Below are positions 34,641 through 46,519 of a DNA stretch of 64,000 nucleotides, in pieces; position 1 is the first letter of the stretch, and the number at the start of each line of letters is the position of its first letter. The translations under genes and the position numbers were made by a program. The notes under the pieces were generated by a model. It had not been told where the DNA came from, did no database searches, and was given only the letters and a program-made list of their open reading frames with translations. Source of the DNA: Saxidomus purpurata (lineage: Eukaryota; Mollusca; Bivalvia; Venerida; Veneridae); assembly GCA_022818135.1 (NCBI GenBank), contig JAFMSR010000012.1, forward strand, positions 29,329,025 to 29,393,024, written 5' to 3'.

Positions 34641-36117
34641 ATAATTTGTATAACAAAAATGAGGGCGTTTCAGGCCCACTGTGTGTTCATTGTCAGCTTT
34701 TCAGACAGTTGAATGTACGTTGTATGTTTGACGTCCGATAATGGGTTTTGTTATATTCTAGCAACCCAAATCACACATGTAACTTATGACCACAAGATCT
34801 CGGATTATTTCAATTAATGACTTTACTGAATCAGAAAGTCCAGAGTTAAAGTCCATTTAAACGCCACATTATTTCTAGAGCAAGTGTAACTAAGACTTGC
34901 AAGGCTATTTATAGCCAAAAGTTCTTGGGTTAGTTGAGTTAAGCAATTGTTATATGAATTACAAGAGAAAATGCACATATGGATAATATATCAATTTCAA
35001 ATTAGAACGTTTATTACCTTTGGCAATTCTTTAACTTTAGTCTGAAATATATTCTTGGTGAGACTGTTAAAACATCAAATTTCTGTGACAACATAAATTA
35101 ACTGTAAAAACCAACTGTGAAATCAGGCATCGCAAAGTGTTATTATAATTCGGGACATCGGGACTGGAAGTGACGCGATACCAGTCTTCGAAAGGATCGC
35201 TTGAATCTGTTTGGCGCTTTCCAATAAAATGATTCACTTTTCAATGTACATGCTTAAATGGATTTTGTAATAAATTTATTCCTATCGATATTCTGAAACA
35301 CTTAATAAGTTCACTCTGCTTGTAGTACATCAGGAGCAAAGGTATACATTTTGCACGCTTTATATTGCAATTAACAGTGAATACGACCGTTGCAAATCAA
35401 TGAAAGCTTTTTGAATATTGTATTCCAAACACAGCACTCTGGACCAAATGTTGCATATGATTTAACACCAGAACGCTCTTTTTCTGAATAAAACACAAAC
35501 AAAGGCATGTTGTTAACTATTGATAATTAATACCCTGGTAGTAAATTAAGCTGTTATCACTCGCTCAGGTTTTGTTTACTATTATGTCATGATGAATGGC
35601 ACAAGAGGCAAAATTAAATGATTAAAGATACGGTAGGCAATTTTTCTCATAAACAGAATGATGTTTTCCAACAGATCTATATCTCGGTAAAGATACACCA
35701 CACGTGCTAATGTTTTAAAATGATTGCATTTCCTAAAAATGAATTTCATTAATAGCTGCTGCTAAAATAAAATGGTGTTTAAACGATGTTTAAATATGCT
35801 ATGTATTTTGAACTAAATAACTATTTTAACATATTAATGCTCACAAAGTTAATTAAGAAAGTATTCTCATAAGCCTCTTGTTAAACTATAAAGATAGTTG
35901 GTCTCTATCATTTCTGCACCGTAATTTACAAAAACAATGTTTAAAATATTAATACCAAACTACAGTGTTTCTACATCAATGTCGATCGAATGTTTAAACA
36001 ATGTCGCTCCACATCTCATAGTTTGAAGAAGCAAAAGTCATTCAGATGTTCACAGCACTCAGTTTTCACGTCTTTAGTACTCGGCCAATGTAGCATCTTT
36101 AGCAACGAGATATGGAA

Positions 36118-36265
36118 CCGCCGTGGCGCAGTGGTAGCGTGTTCGCCTCAGAATTGGAGGGTCCCGGTTTCCATCCCACTATTGCCATGGCGGAAGTGTT
36201 CTTAGGCACAACGCAGATATTTCCACTTTACCTCTCACTGTTCGGGTCTCGGGAGCGATTAATCT
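36118..36265 (+). repeat. tRNA-derived SINE, unit C copy
   Basis: TGGCGCAGTGG (A-box) at 36124-36134 and GGTTTCCATCC (decayed B-box) at 36166-36176, then a conserved body (GGAAGTGTTCTTAGGCA, ATATTTCCACTTTACCTCTC). The tRNA head plus a shared 3' domain is typical of SINEs. The same insertion is present in units D and E. Confidence 0.75.
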
Positions 36266-36828
36266 AACCTAAAATATTTCGCAATCTAGAATGAATAAAT
36301 AAGTATAGATGAAACAACAATATCAAGCCTAGCATCTTTCAGTGAGAAGGAAGGCCTTTAACTTATAGCTCAAACCATTTGTCATAAAGCTGAAATAAGA
36401 ACTTGATATTTTGATGATTACTATGGTGGTCATGATGTCCATATAGTTTATAAACGATGTATTTAAATAAATGTTGATTGCGAACACTGTTTATTTGGCA
36501 TCATCTTTTGTCATTAACTGTTTTTATCAGTAAATGTTTTTTTTAAGTCTTTTAGCTTGATAAATATAGTAACAGCCTTCGCTTATTAATGTCTTTCATG
36601 CTGGCTTCATGAAATAAAAATCGATGGCAACAGGATTAGCCGGCAACGTATAGTCATGACATTTGGTTAGGACTTAATAACCATTACTATAAACAGATCG
36701 TTTTTATGTACACATTCTAAGTCTCTAAATAAACAGTTAAAAGTCATCGGCCTTTATGTACAGTGGATATTTGAAACTCCATTAGTATGTTTACTTGCTA
36801 TCCATTTACAACATTTACATTTCTGTAG

Positions 36829-36969
36829 CTACATCTTCCTATCATATGTCGCCAATAACATCCTGGTCCTGATCGTGCATGTCACACAGTCCTTGAAGGA
36901 GTGGCAGTCCGGACTGCCTTCACATCGCATTAGAAACAACGGAAATATCAAGCAGACGTATATGTCCAT
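36829..36969 (-). pseudogene. Truncated lipase relic, unit C
   Basis: From ATG 36969 the sequence keeps the signal peptide and first PSI residues (RCEGSPDCHSFKDCVTC), clearly homologous to copies A and B. Homology ends near 36860 and unrelated codons run to a stop at 36829. The catalytic domain is absent, so no lipase can be made. The junction sequence (CATATGTCG, CATCCTGGT) recurs in unit D, implying that the deletion came before the split of C and D. Confidence 0.8.
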
Positions 36970-37599
36970 ATTTGCACTGTGTAATAAATAATGTGATTCT
37001 ATAGTGTACAGTAATTTCGACTCATTATTTGACAACATTCAAGAAATCTGAATGCTTATACAGTATTTTCCTGTTATATGCAGATTGCAAACTTGATATT
37101 GATACATGTACATATGTATAGATACCCTTCATTTGTGCATGTGCTGAAGAATGTACTTTTGTAAGATAAAATCATAGATTCCATAAGTATTTTCAGTGGG
37201 AAATATGCCATGACATCTTTTGAAATAAATGTCGAAATTATTGATATACTATTTTAGGGTTCCGTCGTCATTAAAACGTGACTTTATGCCCACCATTTAA
37301 TATACATGTAGTTCATGGCATAAATCAGCTGTTTGTACATTGCATTTTTGAGGGCCGTTTGTCTCTCACTATTGCTCATAGTCAGCTTTTTGGGCAGTTG
37401 AATGTACATCTTCTGTACGTTGTTCAACATTAGTTTGTTTACATTTTAGCTAAATAAATCAAACTTACACATAATATGTATGACCACAAAATCTCAGCTG
37501 ATAATCAGTAGATCCAGAGTACTACCCATAAGAAATTGCCACAAACTCTCAGACGTCACCTTTCTTGTGCAATTGTTGCAAAATATGGCAGTTATATTT

Positions 37600-40500
37600 T
37601 AGGGCAAAATATTTCGTCTTTGTTGAATTCTGGCATACATCTAATCAATATAAGATCGTCCTTGATTAATTATAAGCTATAAGAAGAGACTATGCATGTA
37701 TGGCTAAACTATGCTGCCGAGATTCAGTCATAGATACTCTCAGCAATTCGATCCAGACTAATAGCAAATTAAGGGTTATAGCAAGGAACATGATACACAT
37801 TATACAGTTAAACATGTGTTACTGGTAACCTGAAATAAACAGCCAACGAATTACGTAATCGACATTTATGTATACCGATCTGTCATATTTACACAAAATC
37901 ACATATACGTTTTATTTTAAGCAGTCTGGTTTGAGTTGTCCCTTTTGTGCTTGTCGCTTAATATAACTGCAGCCTAGTTCATATTTATATACACAGATAC
38001 AAGCTGAATCTCATGTTAATTTAACAGTCTAACAGTAAAAATCTATTTTTTGTTGTATATTTTCAGGACGATATTGTTTCATAGATCTTCATATAGGTCG
38101 CATCATCATATGCTTTGTAGAAGAGGAGCAGTTGTACATGCGTAGAGCGGCAGCCGCCTTACACGAATCAACGTGAGTAGTTGGAATTTTCTTAGTCCAG
38201 GTTACAGTTCATTCAAACTTACATGTTAAAACAGTTTTAAACTAAGTTTAAGTAAATTATCCGATAAAGATTTTAAACAATCTGGACTCCGTTGTTCGAA
38301 ACTTTAACCGACTGTTAAGCTAACGGTTGATAAACTTTTGATTGAAAAAGATAATTCTTTTAGGACAACAATAGCAAAATATTTTGATTTTGTTTTTAAG
38401 AGGTTTTAGCCTCAAAAATTTGTTTTAAAAATTCTTTTAAACTGTAGAAATGTTACGTTTAAAATTAATCGACTGTTAATCGTCAAACAAGCGGGTCAAG
38501 ATTACTTGAAAACAGGAACTGAAAAGAAATAGACTATCGGGAAATCAGACATTGGGAAGTGTTATTATATTTCGGGCCTGTCGGGACATGACGGGATGCA
38601 GTACGAGTCTCAGAAGGGATCACTTGAATCTGTTTTGCGTTCTATCGATGCAGTGATTTACTTTTCAATGTATATGCTCTACGGATTTTGTAATCAATTT
38701 ATTCCTATTGATCATCTGAAACATTTAAAAGCTTCGCTCCTGCTTGTAGTACATTAAGAGCAAATCTGTACCTTTTGCATGCTTTATATTGCAATTAACA
38801 GTGAACACTGCCATAACAAAGCAATAAAAGTTTTTAGAATGGTGTGCTTCAAAGACAGCACTCGGGACCAAACGTTGCATATGATTTAATTCATGACCTT
38901 CTTCTCCTGAATAAACACAAACAAAGACATGCTGTTAACGATAGAGAATCGACACTCTGGAATTATATTAAACTTGTCACTCGTGTAATATAGCTATATC
39001 TTCTTAAAAATTGATTTCATTAATAGCAGATAATATAAAACGGTGTTTAAACAATATTCAAGTATTCTAAAATGTTGAGCTAAAATGTTAAGTTAAAATA
39101 TGAATGCTCACAAAGTTCGTGACGTTACATTAAAGTTAATCAAAAATGGCTCCTCATAAGCCTCTTGATAAACTATAAAGAGAGTTGGTCACTATCATTT
39201 CTTCACCAAATTTACAAAAACAATGTTTAAAATATTATCACCAAGCTACAGTGTTACTACATTAATGTCGAATTAACAATGTCGCTCCATCTAATAGTCT
39301 GAAGAAAAAAAATAATTAAAATGTTAACAGCACTCTGTAACCATCTCTGTAATACTCGGCTGTAGTAGCATCTTTAACAACGATATATAGAACCGCAGTG
39401 TCGGAGTGGTAGCCAGTTCGCCTCGGATCGGAGGGTCCCGGGTTCGATCCCACCAGTGCCATGACGGAAGTGTCCTTAGGCAAGACACGAATATTTCCAT
39501 ATTGCCTCTCTCTATTTGTGGTTGATTCCATCTGGAATCCCGAGAGCGCGAAAGTTGTAAGAACTTTAGTATAATGGAAGCCTAGTTACTACTACCTATC
39601 ATCAATATTGAACCCCTCACGGGAAAGAAGACTTTTAATTAACAGATTAGATCATGTGACATAAAGCTGAAATAAGAACTTGATAAAGCTAAAATGCTAT
39701 TTTGATGTGGATAATGCTTTCTATATAGCTACATTGCCAAATGTTGATTGCGAACAGTGTTTGTATTGTATCATATTTTGTTATTAATGGTTTTATCAGT
39801 AAGTGTTTAATAGTCGTTAAGGTTGAGAAATATGGTGTTAGTGGTAAAAATAGTTGACAGCTTTCGCTCATTAATGTCTTTCAAGCCGGCTTCCAGAAAT
39901 AAAAAATCGATTTCGACAATGTATACTCAGATATTTTGAAAGAACTTAATAACAACTACTATAAACAGATCGTTTTTATGCAAACAGACTAGTCAATAAA
40001 CAGTTAAAAGTCATTAGACTTTATGTCCAATTTATGATCAGTTGATATTTCAAACTTCATAAGTATGTTTACTTGTCATCCATTTACAACATTTACATTT
40101 CTGTAGCTGTTTCTCCCTACCATATGTCGTCCATTACATCCTGGTACTGGCTGTCGGAAATCGTTACTCTCTTGACCTTTTGTACTACAATATACATGTA
40201 TACTAGTAAGCTTTTCAGTATAAATTAATCATTCAGTTCATATAAAGAAACGTTAAACATGTATTTAGCTTGCAAGCTGGCGTTCTGTGTGTTCGTTTTC
40301 TGTAATTGGTTATGTGGTAATTACATTGTCACTGGTACTGAAGATACAACAACATGTGATATCTTTGCTACGTCACGTGACAATAACATATTGTTGGTTT
40401 GACATTTACGCTTGTTTTTGCATAATTATGTTTGTGTTTTTACTGTGCCTTTTCACTTTCTGCAACAAGTATTTTTGAAAGCAAGGTTATGCTTGCTAGT

Positions 40501-41030
40501 AAAATGTAATAATTTTAAAGAAGGAATTATAGTATAAAACCAATATAAAGTTCATTTGTTTAAACCAACGTATGTATTAACCTTTCTCTTTGCAATAAAC
40601 TGTTTCTGTTTAATTGTTTTTTTGCCATACATCAAACAGAAATCATTTATTTCTCATAATAAAATGCAAATACAATAGTTTTATCTTTTTTTTTTTTGAT
40701 TCACTATCATCAGGATAATGCCTTATACAATATACTAATGGATATTTCGTACTTAATGTTGAACATCGCAAATGTTTCTTAAGTTCCATAAGCTTAATGA
40801 AAATAATGCAAATGATTTATAAAACATGTAGACGATATCAAAAGTGTACGTGCTGCATTATGCTATTTCAAAGAACCAATTTATTAAAAATTGATTCCTA
40901 CATGACCTTTCTATATCTGAAGTACAAGAAGTGTGTTTTAATCAAACCAAAAAACAATTGAGATGTTGAAATGGTGCTAAATGTAACAGTAACCTGTAAT
41001 CTGAGACTCTAATCATCTGTGTATCTAAAT
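37600..41030. repeat. Segmental unit D of the lipase array (gene lost)
   Basis: Aligns with unit E over most of its length: 37620 with 42294 (AATATAAGATCGTC), 38580 with 42800, 39360 with 43755, 40085 with 44520 and 40200 with 44600. No lipase codons remain beyond the junction at about 40120-40150. Confidence 0.75.
39391..39620 (+). repeat. tRNA-derived SINE, unit D copy
   Basis: Best preserved of the three copies: TGTCGGAGTGG (A-box) at 39399-39409 and GGTTCGATCCC (B-box) at 39441-39451, followed by GACGGAAGTGTCCTTAGGCA and ATTGCCTCTCTC. Confidence 0.8.
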
Positions 41031-41600
41031 TTGAAATTTTCTTTAACCAAGACTGATTTTAAATTATACAGGTGTGGATTTTGTGGCCCCCTTGTTAGTT
41101 TTTATCCCCCGCCGCATAGCGGGTGGGGGAATAAATAATTCATTTGTTTATTCCAACCTATTTATCAACCTTCTCCCTTTGCGATAAGACTGTTTTTGTT
41201 TAATTGGTTTAATGCTAATCATGTCAAAAAGAAATCGTTTATTTCTAATAATAAAATGAAATACAATTTAGTTCTATCTTTTATTTTGACTCAATATCAT
41301 TACACCCTTATAAAAACAAAATAATGGTCATATTTCCCACTTAATGTTGAACCTATAGCAATGCCTTCTCAAGGTCAAAGCTTAATGAAATTAATGTAAA
41401 TTTGTTATAACACATGTAGACGATATCAAAAAGGTACTTACGGCATCATCTATTTCAAAGAACCAATTTAGAAAAGTTGATTCTTATATGACCTTTTTTG
41501 ATGTGAAGTACAGCAAGTGGTTCTGATTTAAATCCCCAAAAACTAATTGAGATGTTGAAATAGTGCTACAATGCAATCCTATAGCCTGTAACCTGAGATT
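40550..41600. repeat. Local duplication of a ~480-bp block
   Basis: 40550-41030 and 41135-41600 share long stretches: AATAAAATG, CTTAATGTTGAAC, AAGCTTAATGAAA, ACATGTAGACGATATCAAAA, CAAAGAACCAATTTA and TTGAGATGTTGAAAT. A third, partial copy lies at 44755-44930 in unit E. Confidence 0.8.
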
Positions 41601-42200
41601 GCATGTGTATATTATACTGTGAACTAATATTGGTAAAAACTTTAAATTTTTCTTGTCTATACCTACTAGGCCCCACAAGCTTACATGTACATATTTGGAA
41701 TATAACATTATGTATTGGACATCTATGAAGGTTGTTTTAATCAGAAACCAATGTCAAAATCAACCCTTTCTACTATTGATGGCCATGTAATATAGCCAGT
41801 GGTAGCCAGGTGAGCGATATAGGGCCATCATAATTGACCCTCTTGTTAAATTTTATACCCCGTCGCATAGCGGATGGGGATATAGGAATGTGCTCCGTTC
41901 ATCCTAACGTTCTTACGTTTCGGTTCTCTTCGCTTCCTGTTCAATATCAACCGTTGGTTCTGGTCCGTTTGTATGAAGGTCAAGATCACAACTTAAGGTC
42001 AGACATTTGAGTCTTGAATTTCCTGTCCGCTCTATATCTCCTCAAATCTTTGAATGAGTTTGACGAAACTGTATTCAAATGTTAACCTCATCAAAATAAT
42101 GTGCAGAACCAATTATCTGGCCACGTAAACTTAAGGTCAAGGTCGCAGTTTAAGGTCAAAATTTGATTCACTCCGCTCACAAAATAAACGTACTGGCTAC
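41098..42200. repeat. Dispersed repeat with CCCCGCCGCATAGCGG-type heads
   Basis: Two heads: CCCCCGCCGCATAGCGGGTG at 41108 and CCCCGTCGCATAGCGGATGG near 41867. A GGTGAGCGATATAGGG tail occurs at 41811. The body from 41860 holds CTTAAGGTCAAGGTCGCAG repeats. No coding capacity. Confidence 0.65.
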
Positions 42201-42249
42201 TTCAGAAGCCTTTTCTTTGACCATTTAAACAAATCAAAACTTCAGCTTC

Positions 42250-45000
42250 TTGTTTAACATCAAGCTCAGGTTCTGTTTCCGGGTCTTTTCTAAGTTGAAT
42301 TGTGGCATACAGCTGATTAATATAAGATCGTCATTGACTTTACAGAATATAATTATTGTGTTCAGTGGTAACCGTTTTTTTTCTCAATTATGGTCATATT
42401 TACGCAAAACAGATATACATTGTATACAAAGCAGCAATTTGGTTTAAGTGGTCACTTTTGATAGATTTCTTTGATTGTCGCTTAAGACAACTATATTCAA
42501 GCTTCTATTTATACACATAAATTTATTATATACACATATATTCAGTAACATTAAGGTATGACGCTTTGATGTCACAGATCATCATTTAGGCCCCATCATT
42601 ATATTAAGAAAGATGGAGCACCTTGCATAACATAAATAGTAAGAATGTTCCGAGTCCCAGGTAGCAGTCGTTTCACTTGCACTTCTTTCAAAATTACGTG
42701 TTAGAACAGTTTAATAATATACATGAATTTGATTAAGACTTAAAAAAAGATAACCTGGAAACAGGAACGTAAGTATAAGAAATAGACTATCGATTATAGC
42801 TCGGGACAACCAGTCTCCGAAGGGAACGTAGGTGTTTTGTACTTTATCAATATAGTGATTAACTTTCAATGTATATGCTTCAATCCATTTTGTAATAAAT
42901 CTGTTTCTATCGATTATCTTGAACATTTAATAACTTTTCTCTTGCTTGTAGTACTTTCGAAGTAAATGAATACCTTTTGAGAACTTAATATTGCAATCAA
43001 CAGTGAACACTACCGTTGCAAAGCAATACACGTTGTTCAGTACAGCACTCGGGACCTAATGTTGCATATGATTTAACATCATGGCGCTCTTTTCCGAATA
43101 AATCATAAACAAAGGCATGCCGTTAACGATTGGGAATTGACACTCTGAAATAATATTAAGTTGTTATTGCTCGTGTAGTTTACTTTAATGTCACGATGAA
43201 CGAGACATTTTGTTGTTATATTTATAAAATCAAAATATTAAAGATATGTGAGGTGTTTGTTCTTAGAAGCAGACTGTTTCATTTCAATATACACTTAAAG
43301 ATTGTGATATAGACACCAGACGCGCTAGTTTTAAAACGATTGCATATATCAAAAATGAATTTCATCTAAAGCAGCTAAATAAAATGGTGAATAAACAAGG
43401 TTAAAGTAACTTTGAACTAAATGACAAAATAACTAAGTTAAAATAAGAATGCTCACAAAGTTCGTGACGTTATAGTAAACTTAACTAAACATGTCTTCTA
43501 ATAAGCCTTTGAATAAACTATACAGATACATGGACTCTATCATTTCTGCACCATTATGTACTAAAACAATTTTTGAAATGTTAACTATCTATCATGTTAT
43601 GCTGCCTCACGCCTCTCATTGGTATCATTGGAACCAAACGACACAATCTACATCAATGTCGATCGAATGTTTAAACAATGCTGCACAATCTCTTTAGTCT
43701 GAAGAAGATAAACTTATTAAGATGCAAACAACACTCCGTTTCCACATCTGTAGTACTCGGCTGTAGTAGCATCTTTAACAACTATATACGAAGCCGCTGT
43801 GACCTGATCGGTACCGCGTTCAAGGCGGTTCATAGATCTAGTCCCATGGTGGATGTTTCTGTGGGCAAGACACATAATATATTTCCACATTGATTCTCTC
43901 TTTTCGATGTTGATTCAATCTGGAATCTCGAGAGCGCGATAAGTCTAAGTTGTAAGAACTTTGGTATAAATTGAACAACGAAATATCAAGCCTACAAACA
44001 ACTACCTAGCATCTTTCAATGCCAAGCCTCTCAACGAAAAGAAGACCTTTGATTTACAGATCAAACCATGTGGCAACTAGCTCAAATAAAAACTCGATAA
44101 AACTAAAGTGATATATTGATGTTGGTAATGCTGTTCATGTAGTTACATTGACAATGAAATTCAAAGTAATGTTGAAATACGAACACCTATTTGTTTTGTA
44201 TCATATTTTGTCATTACCTGCTTTATCAGTAAGTGTTTTATAGTTCTTTGGCTTGATAAATATAGTGTTAGTTAACAGCCTTCGTTCATTAGTGTCTTTC
44301 AAGCCAGCTTCAAGAAATAAAAATCAATGACAACATGTTTTACCGACAATGTATACTCAGATATTCTTAAAGGACTTAAAAGCCACTACTATGAACAGGT
44401 CGTTTTATATACATGTAAACATATAAGTCAACAATCAATTAAAAGTGACTGGTCGTCATGACCAATTCAGTTGATACACAGTATATGAAACTCCATTAGT
44501 ATGTTTACTTGTAATCCATTTGCAACATTTACATTTCTGTCCCTTTATCTCCAAAACATATGTCGTTTACGTTTAACATTTGTTTGTACAATCAGCCTTT
44601 CAGCATAAACTAATCATTCATTCCTTATGAAGAAGCGTTAAATATGCATTTAAGCTTGCAAGGTGACGTTCAATGTGTAAGTCCTTTGTATGTACGCCTT
44701 TCGAAAATGTATTATTTATTTATTTAATTATATTATAAAATAGCTGACTGTTTGTGCCTTATTAATATCGTGCCATACAAGAAATAGAAAACATTTATTT
44801 ATGATTTTAAAATGCAAATACCTGTACATTGATTTTATCTTTTATTTTTCAATCGACATTATCTGTAAAAAGCCTACTAAATTCATTAATGGATATTTCG
44901 CCCTTTAGAGAAAAACGAACTCCTGTACCAAAAAGAATACATTTTGTTATCATATGAAACAGAATAAAGATATTATAGAACATTACCTAGATACGAGACC
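42250..45000. repeat. Segmental unit E of the lipase array (gene lost)
   Basis: Homologous to unit D throughout and to units A-C in the 42800-43500 part. No lipase coding sequence survives. It contains the SINE copy at about 43791-43960, whose boxes are badly eroded. Confidence 0.75.
43791..43960 (+). repeat. tRNA-derived SINE, unit E copy (eroded)
   Basis: Same flank (CTGTAGTAGCATCTTTAACA) and body (GGGCAAGACACA, ATTTCCACATTGATTCTCTC) as in unit D, with degraded A- and B-boxes. This shows a shared insertion before the units separated. Confidence 0.65.
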
Positions 45001-45780
45001 TAGACATGCAGTTCTTTGTAAATACTAAGCGGTTATGTGATTTTAAAGAAACTAATATACATGCAATTCCTCTTCTTTTGAGTAACCTGTGACACTTGTG
45101 TATGTAAGGGGTCGTTTTATCTCTTATAATAATTATTTATCAATGGGTTACAAGCCGACAAAATTTAGGTCAAAGTCACTTTGTCTTACCAGACGATGTA
45201 AAATCAAAGAATGTATTGAATTAAAATGTTAGTTTTTTATGGAATAGTTTGTTAGTATATAAGACAATTTATCAAGTTTTCCTTTCTAAGGAAGGTGGTA
45301 TGAAAACTTTTTGTATATGGTAAACATGTGCAGAACAGTTTAAGTACTCAACAGGTTTAGAAACGCAAAAGTGGCAACCTGAATATTTATTTTAACAGTG
45401 TTATCGTGTTTCAAAATTATTCAAATTTCATACACAACAAAAACAATATAAAATTGAATTCTTGTAAAAGTTTCAATAATTCATCGCAAAAATTGACTTA
45501 AATAGAAATAAAAACAATAGCGTCATTCAAATAAAATGCTCAACAGGGGAAATCTTTGAGTTTCTAATATCGGTTAAGTGTATGTATATGATATAGGTAA
45601 ATGTAACAGTTATAAGCACTGCAAACTGCAGCACTGTCTATTTATACCTGTGATAAAGACATATAGCTGGTTTACAATTTGTCCAACATGTAGGCAGCAT
45701 TTTTATATAGATATATAGGTCATCTGTGACGTCATAGTCCTACTTATAAGAAAAATTAAGATCCTGGTATTTAGTCAATA
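45001..45780. other. Spacer, nothing recognised
   Basis: AT-rich sequence between unit E and the mariner relic; no exon, RNA or clear repeat seen. Confidence 0.5.
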
Positions 45781-45799
45781 TGTTAAATAAACCTTGCTT

Positions 45800-46180
45800 T
45801 TTTTATGAACGTTTTGAAGCATTTGATCGGAACGTAGGAAACTGAAACGCTGATGAATTATGTGTTGCATATGGACATCGCATTGTGTCCTATTAAACAG
45901 TCACGAGATGGTTGAAGCGCTTTTAAGTGGGATTGAGTCAGTTGAAAGTTCCCCAAGGCAAGGAAGGCCACCAAGTGCAATAGTCCCTCAAACAATCCAA
46001 AAAGTACAATCTCTTCTGAAAAAGGATGCACGTTTGACTACGCGTCAGATAGCTAAGGCTGTCGGCATTTCGACAGGATCAGCTTTTACGATCCTGAAGC
46101 GCGATTTGAAAGTACGGCGTATTGCTGCCAGATGGATACCTCATTTTCAACACTTTCCACAAAAGGAGACAACCAGTTAC
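45800..46180 (+). pseudogene. Mariner-family transposase relic (N-terminal part)
   Basis: The longest frame (from about 45908) gives GIESVESSPRQGRPPSAIVP, IQKVQSLLKKDARLTTRQIA and KAVGISTGSAFTILKRDLKV, then RRIAARWIPHF, the familiar second helix-turn-helix and linker of mariner transposases. Just upstream, another frame reads HRIVSY, stop, TVTRWLKRF, stop, so the first half is broken by stops and a frameshift. The DDD/E catalytic part is missing, so no active enzyme is possible. It lies antisense at the 3' end of the seven-helix gene. Confidence 0.8.
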
Positions 46181-46196
46181 GTGTTTGAGACTTTTC

Positions 46197-46519
46197 TCAT
46201 TGTGTCTCGACAGTCTGTGTTTGATGTGTTGGATATACTCTTTTGCTGAAAGATTTGGACACCTGTGACTTCAATCTACTGTTTTCACTTAACGGAGATC
46301 GGAACGCTATCAACAGAATCAGGAAAGATGAAGCAATTTCTTCGAGTCTCAGAACCGACTGTAGAATCCACCAGTTCCATGCATTGACGTATATGACGTC
46401 ACTGTATATTCCAAACTCACTGCTCGCGGCATAAAGATGCGTCATGGCAATTGATAAGGCGATGAAAGAAGCAAAACCTGAGATTCGTATTAGACGTACG
46501 ATCTTTCTATTTTCCGCCT
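46197..46519 (-). CDS. PRRT-like gene exon 2
   Basis: Encodes ENRKIVRLIRISGFASFIAL onward with helices 6 and 7 and the tail ending in QTVETQ and TGA. The stop codon lies within about 30 bp of the mariner relic. Confidence 0.75.

Larger units (their letters stand above)
23836..34800. repeat. Segmental unit B of the lipase array
   Basis: Homologous to unit A across both flanks of the lipase gene, but with a foreign block of about 3.8 kb (25.13-29.05 kb) in the 3' flank and another repeat array (29.93-30.37 kb). It lacks the LINE and the 1.8-kb block of unit A. Its right end matches unit C near 37340-37490. Confidence 0.85.
35080..37490. repeat. Segmental unit C of the lipase array (gene truncated)
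   Basis: The left part aligns with the 3' flank of units A and B (TGATTCACTTTTCAA, TTTGTAATAAATTTATT, TATTGCAATTAACAGTGAA) and the right part with their 5' flank (34680-34800 with 37350-37490). Only the start of the lipase gene remains between them. A tRNA-derived SINE lies at about 36118-36265. Confidence 0.8.

Noticed and set aside
39316..39531. 71-codon minus-strand frame
   Set aside because: It is the antisense of the tRNA-derived SINE in unit D.
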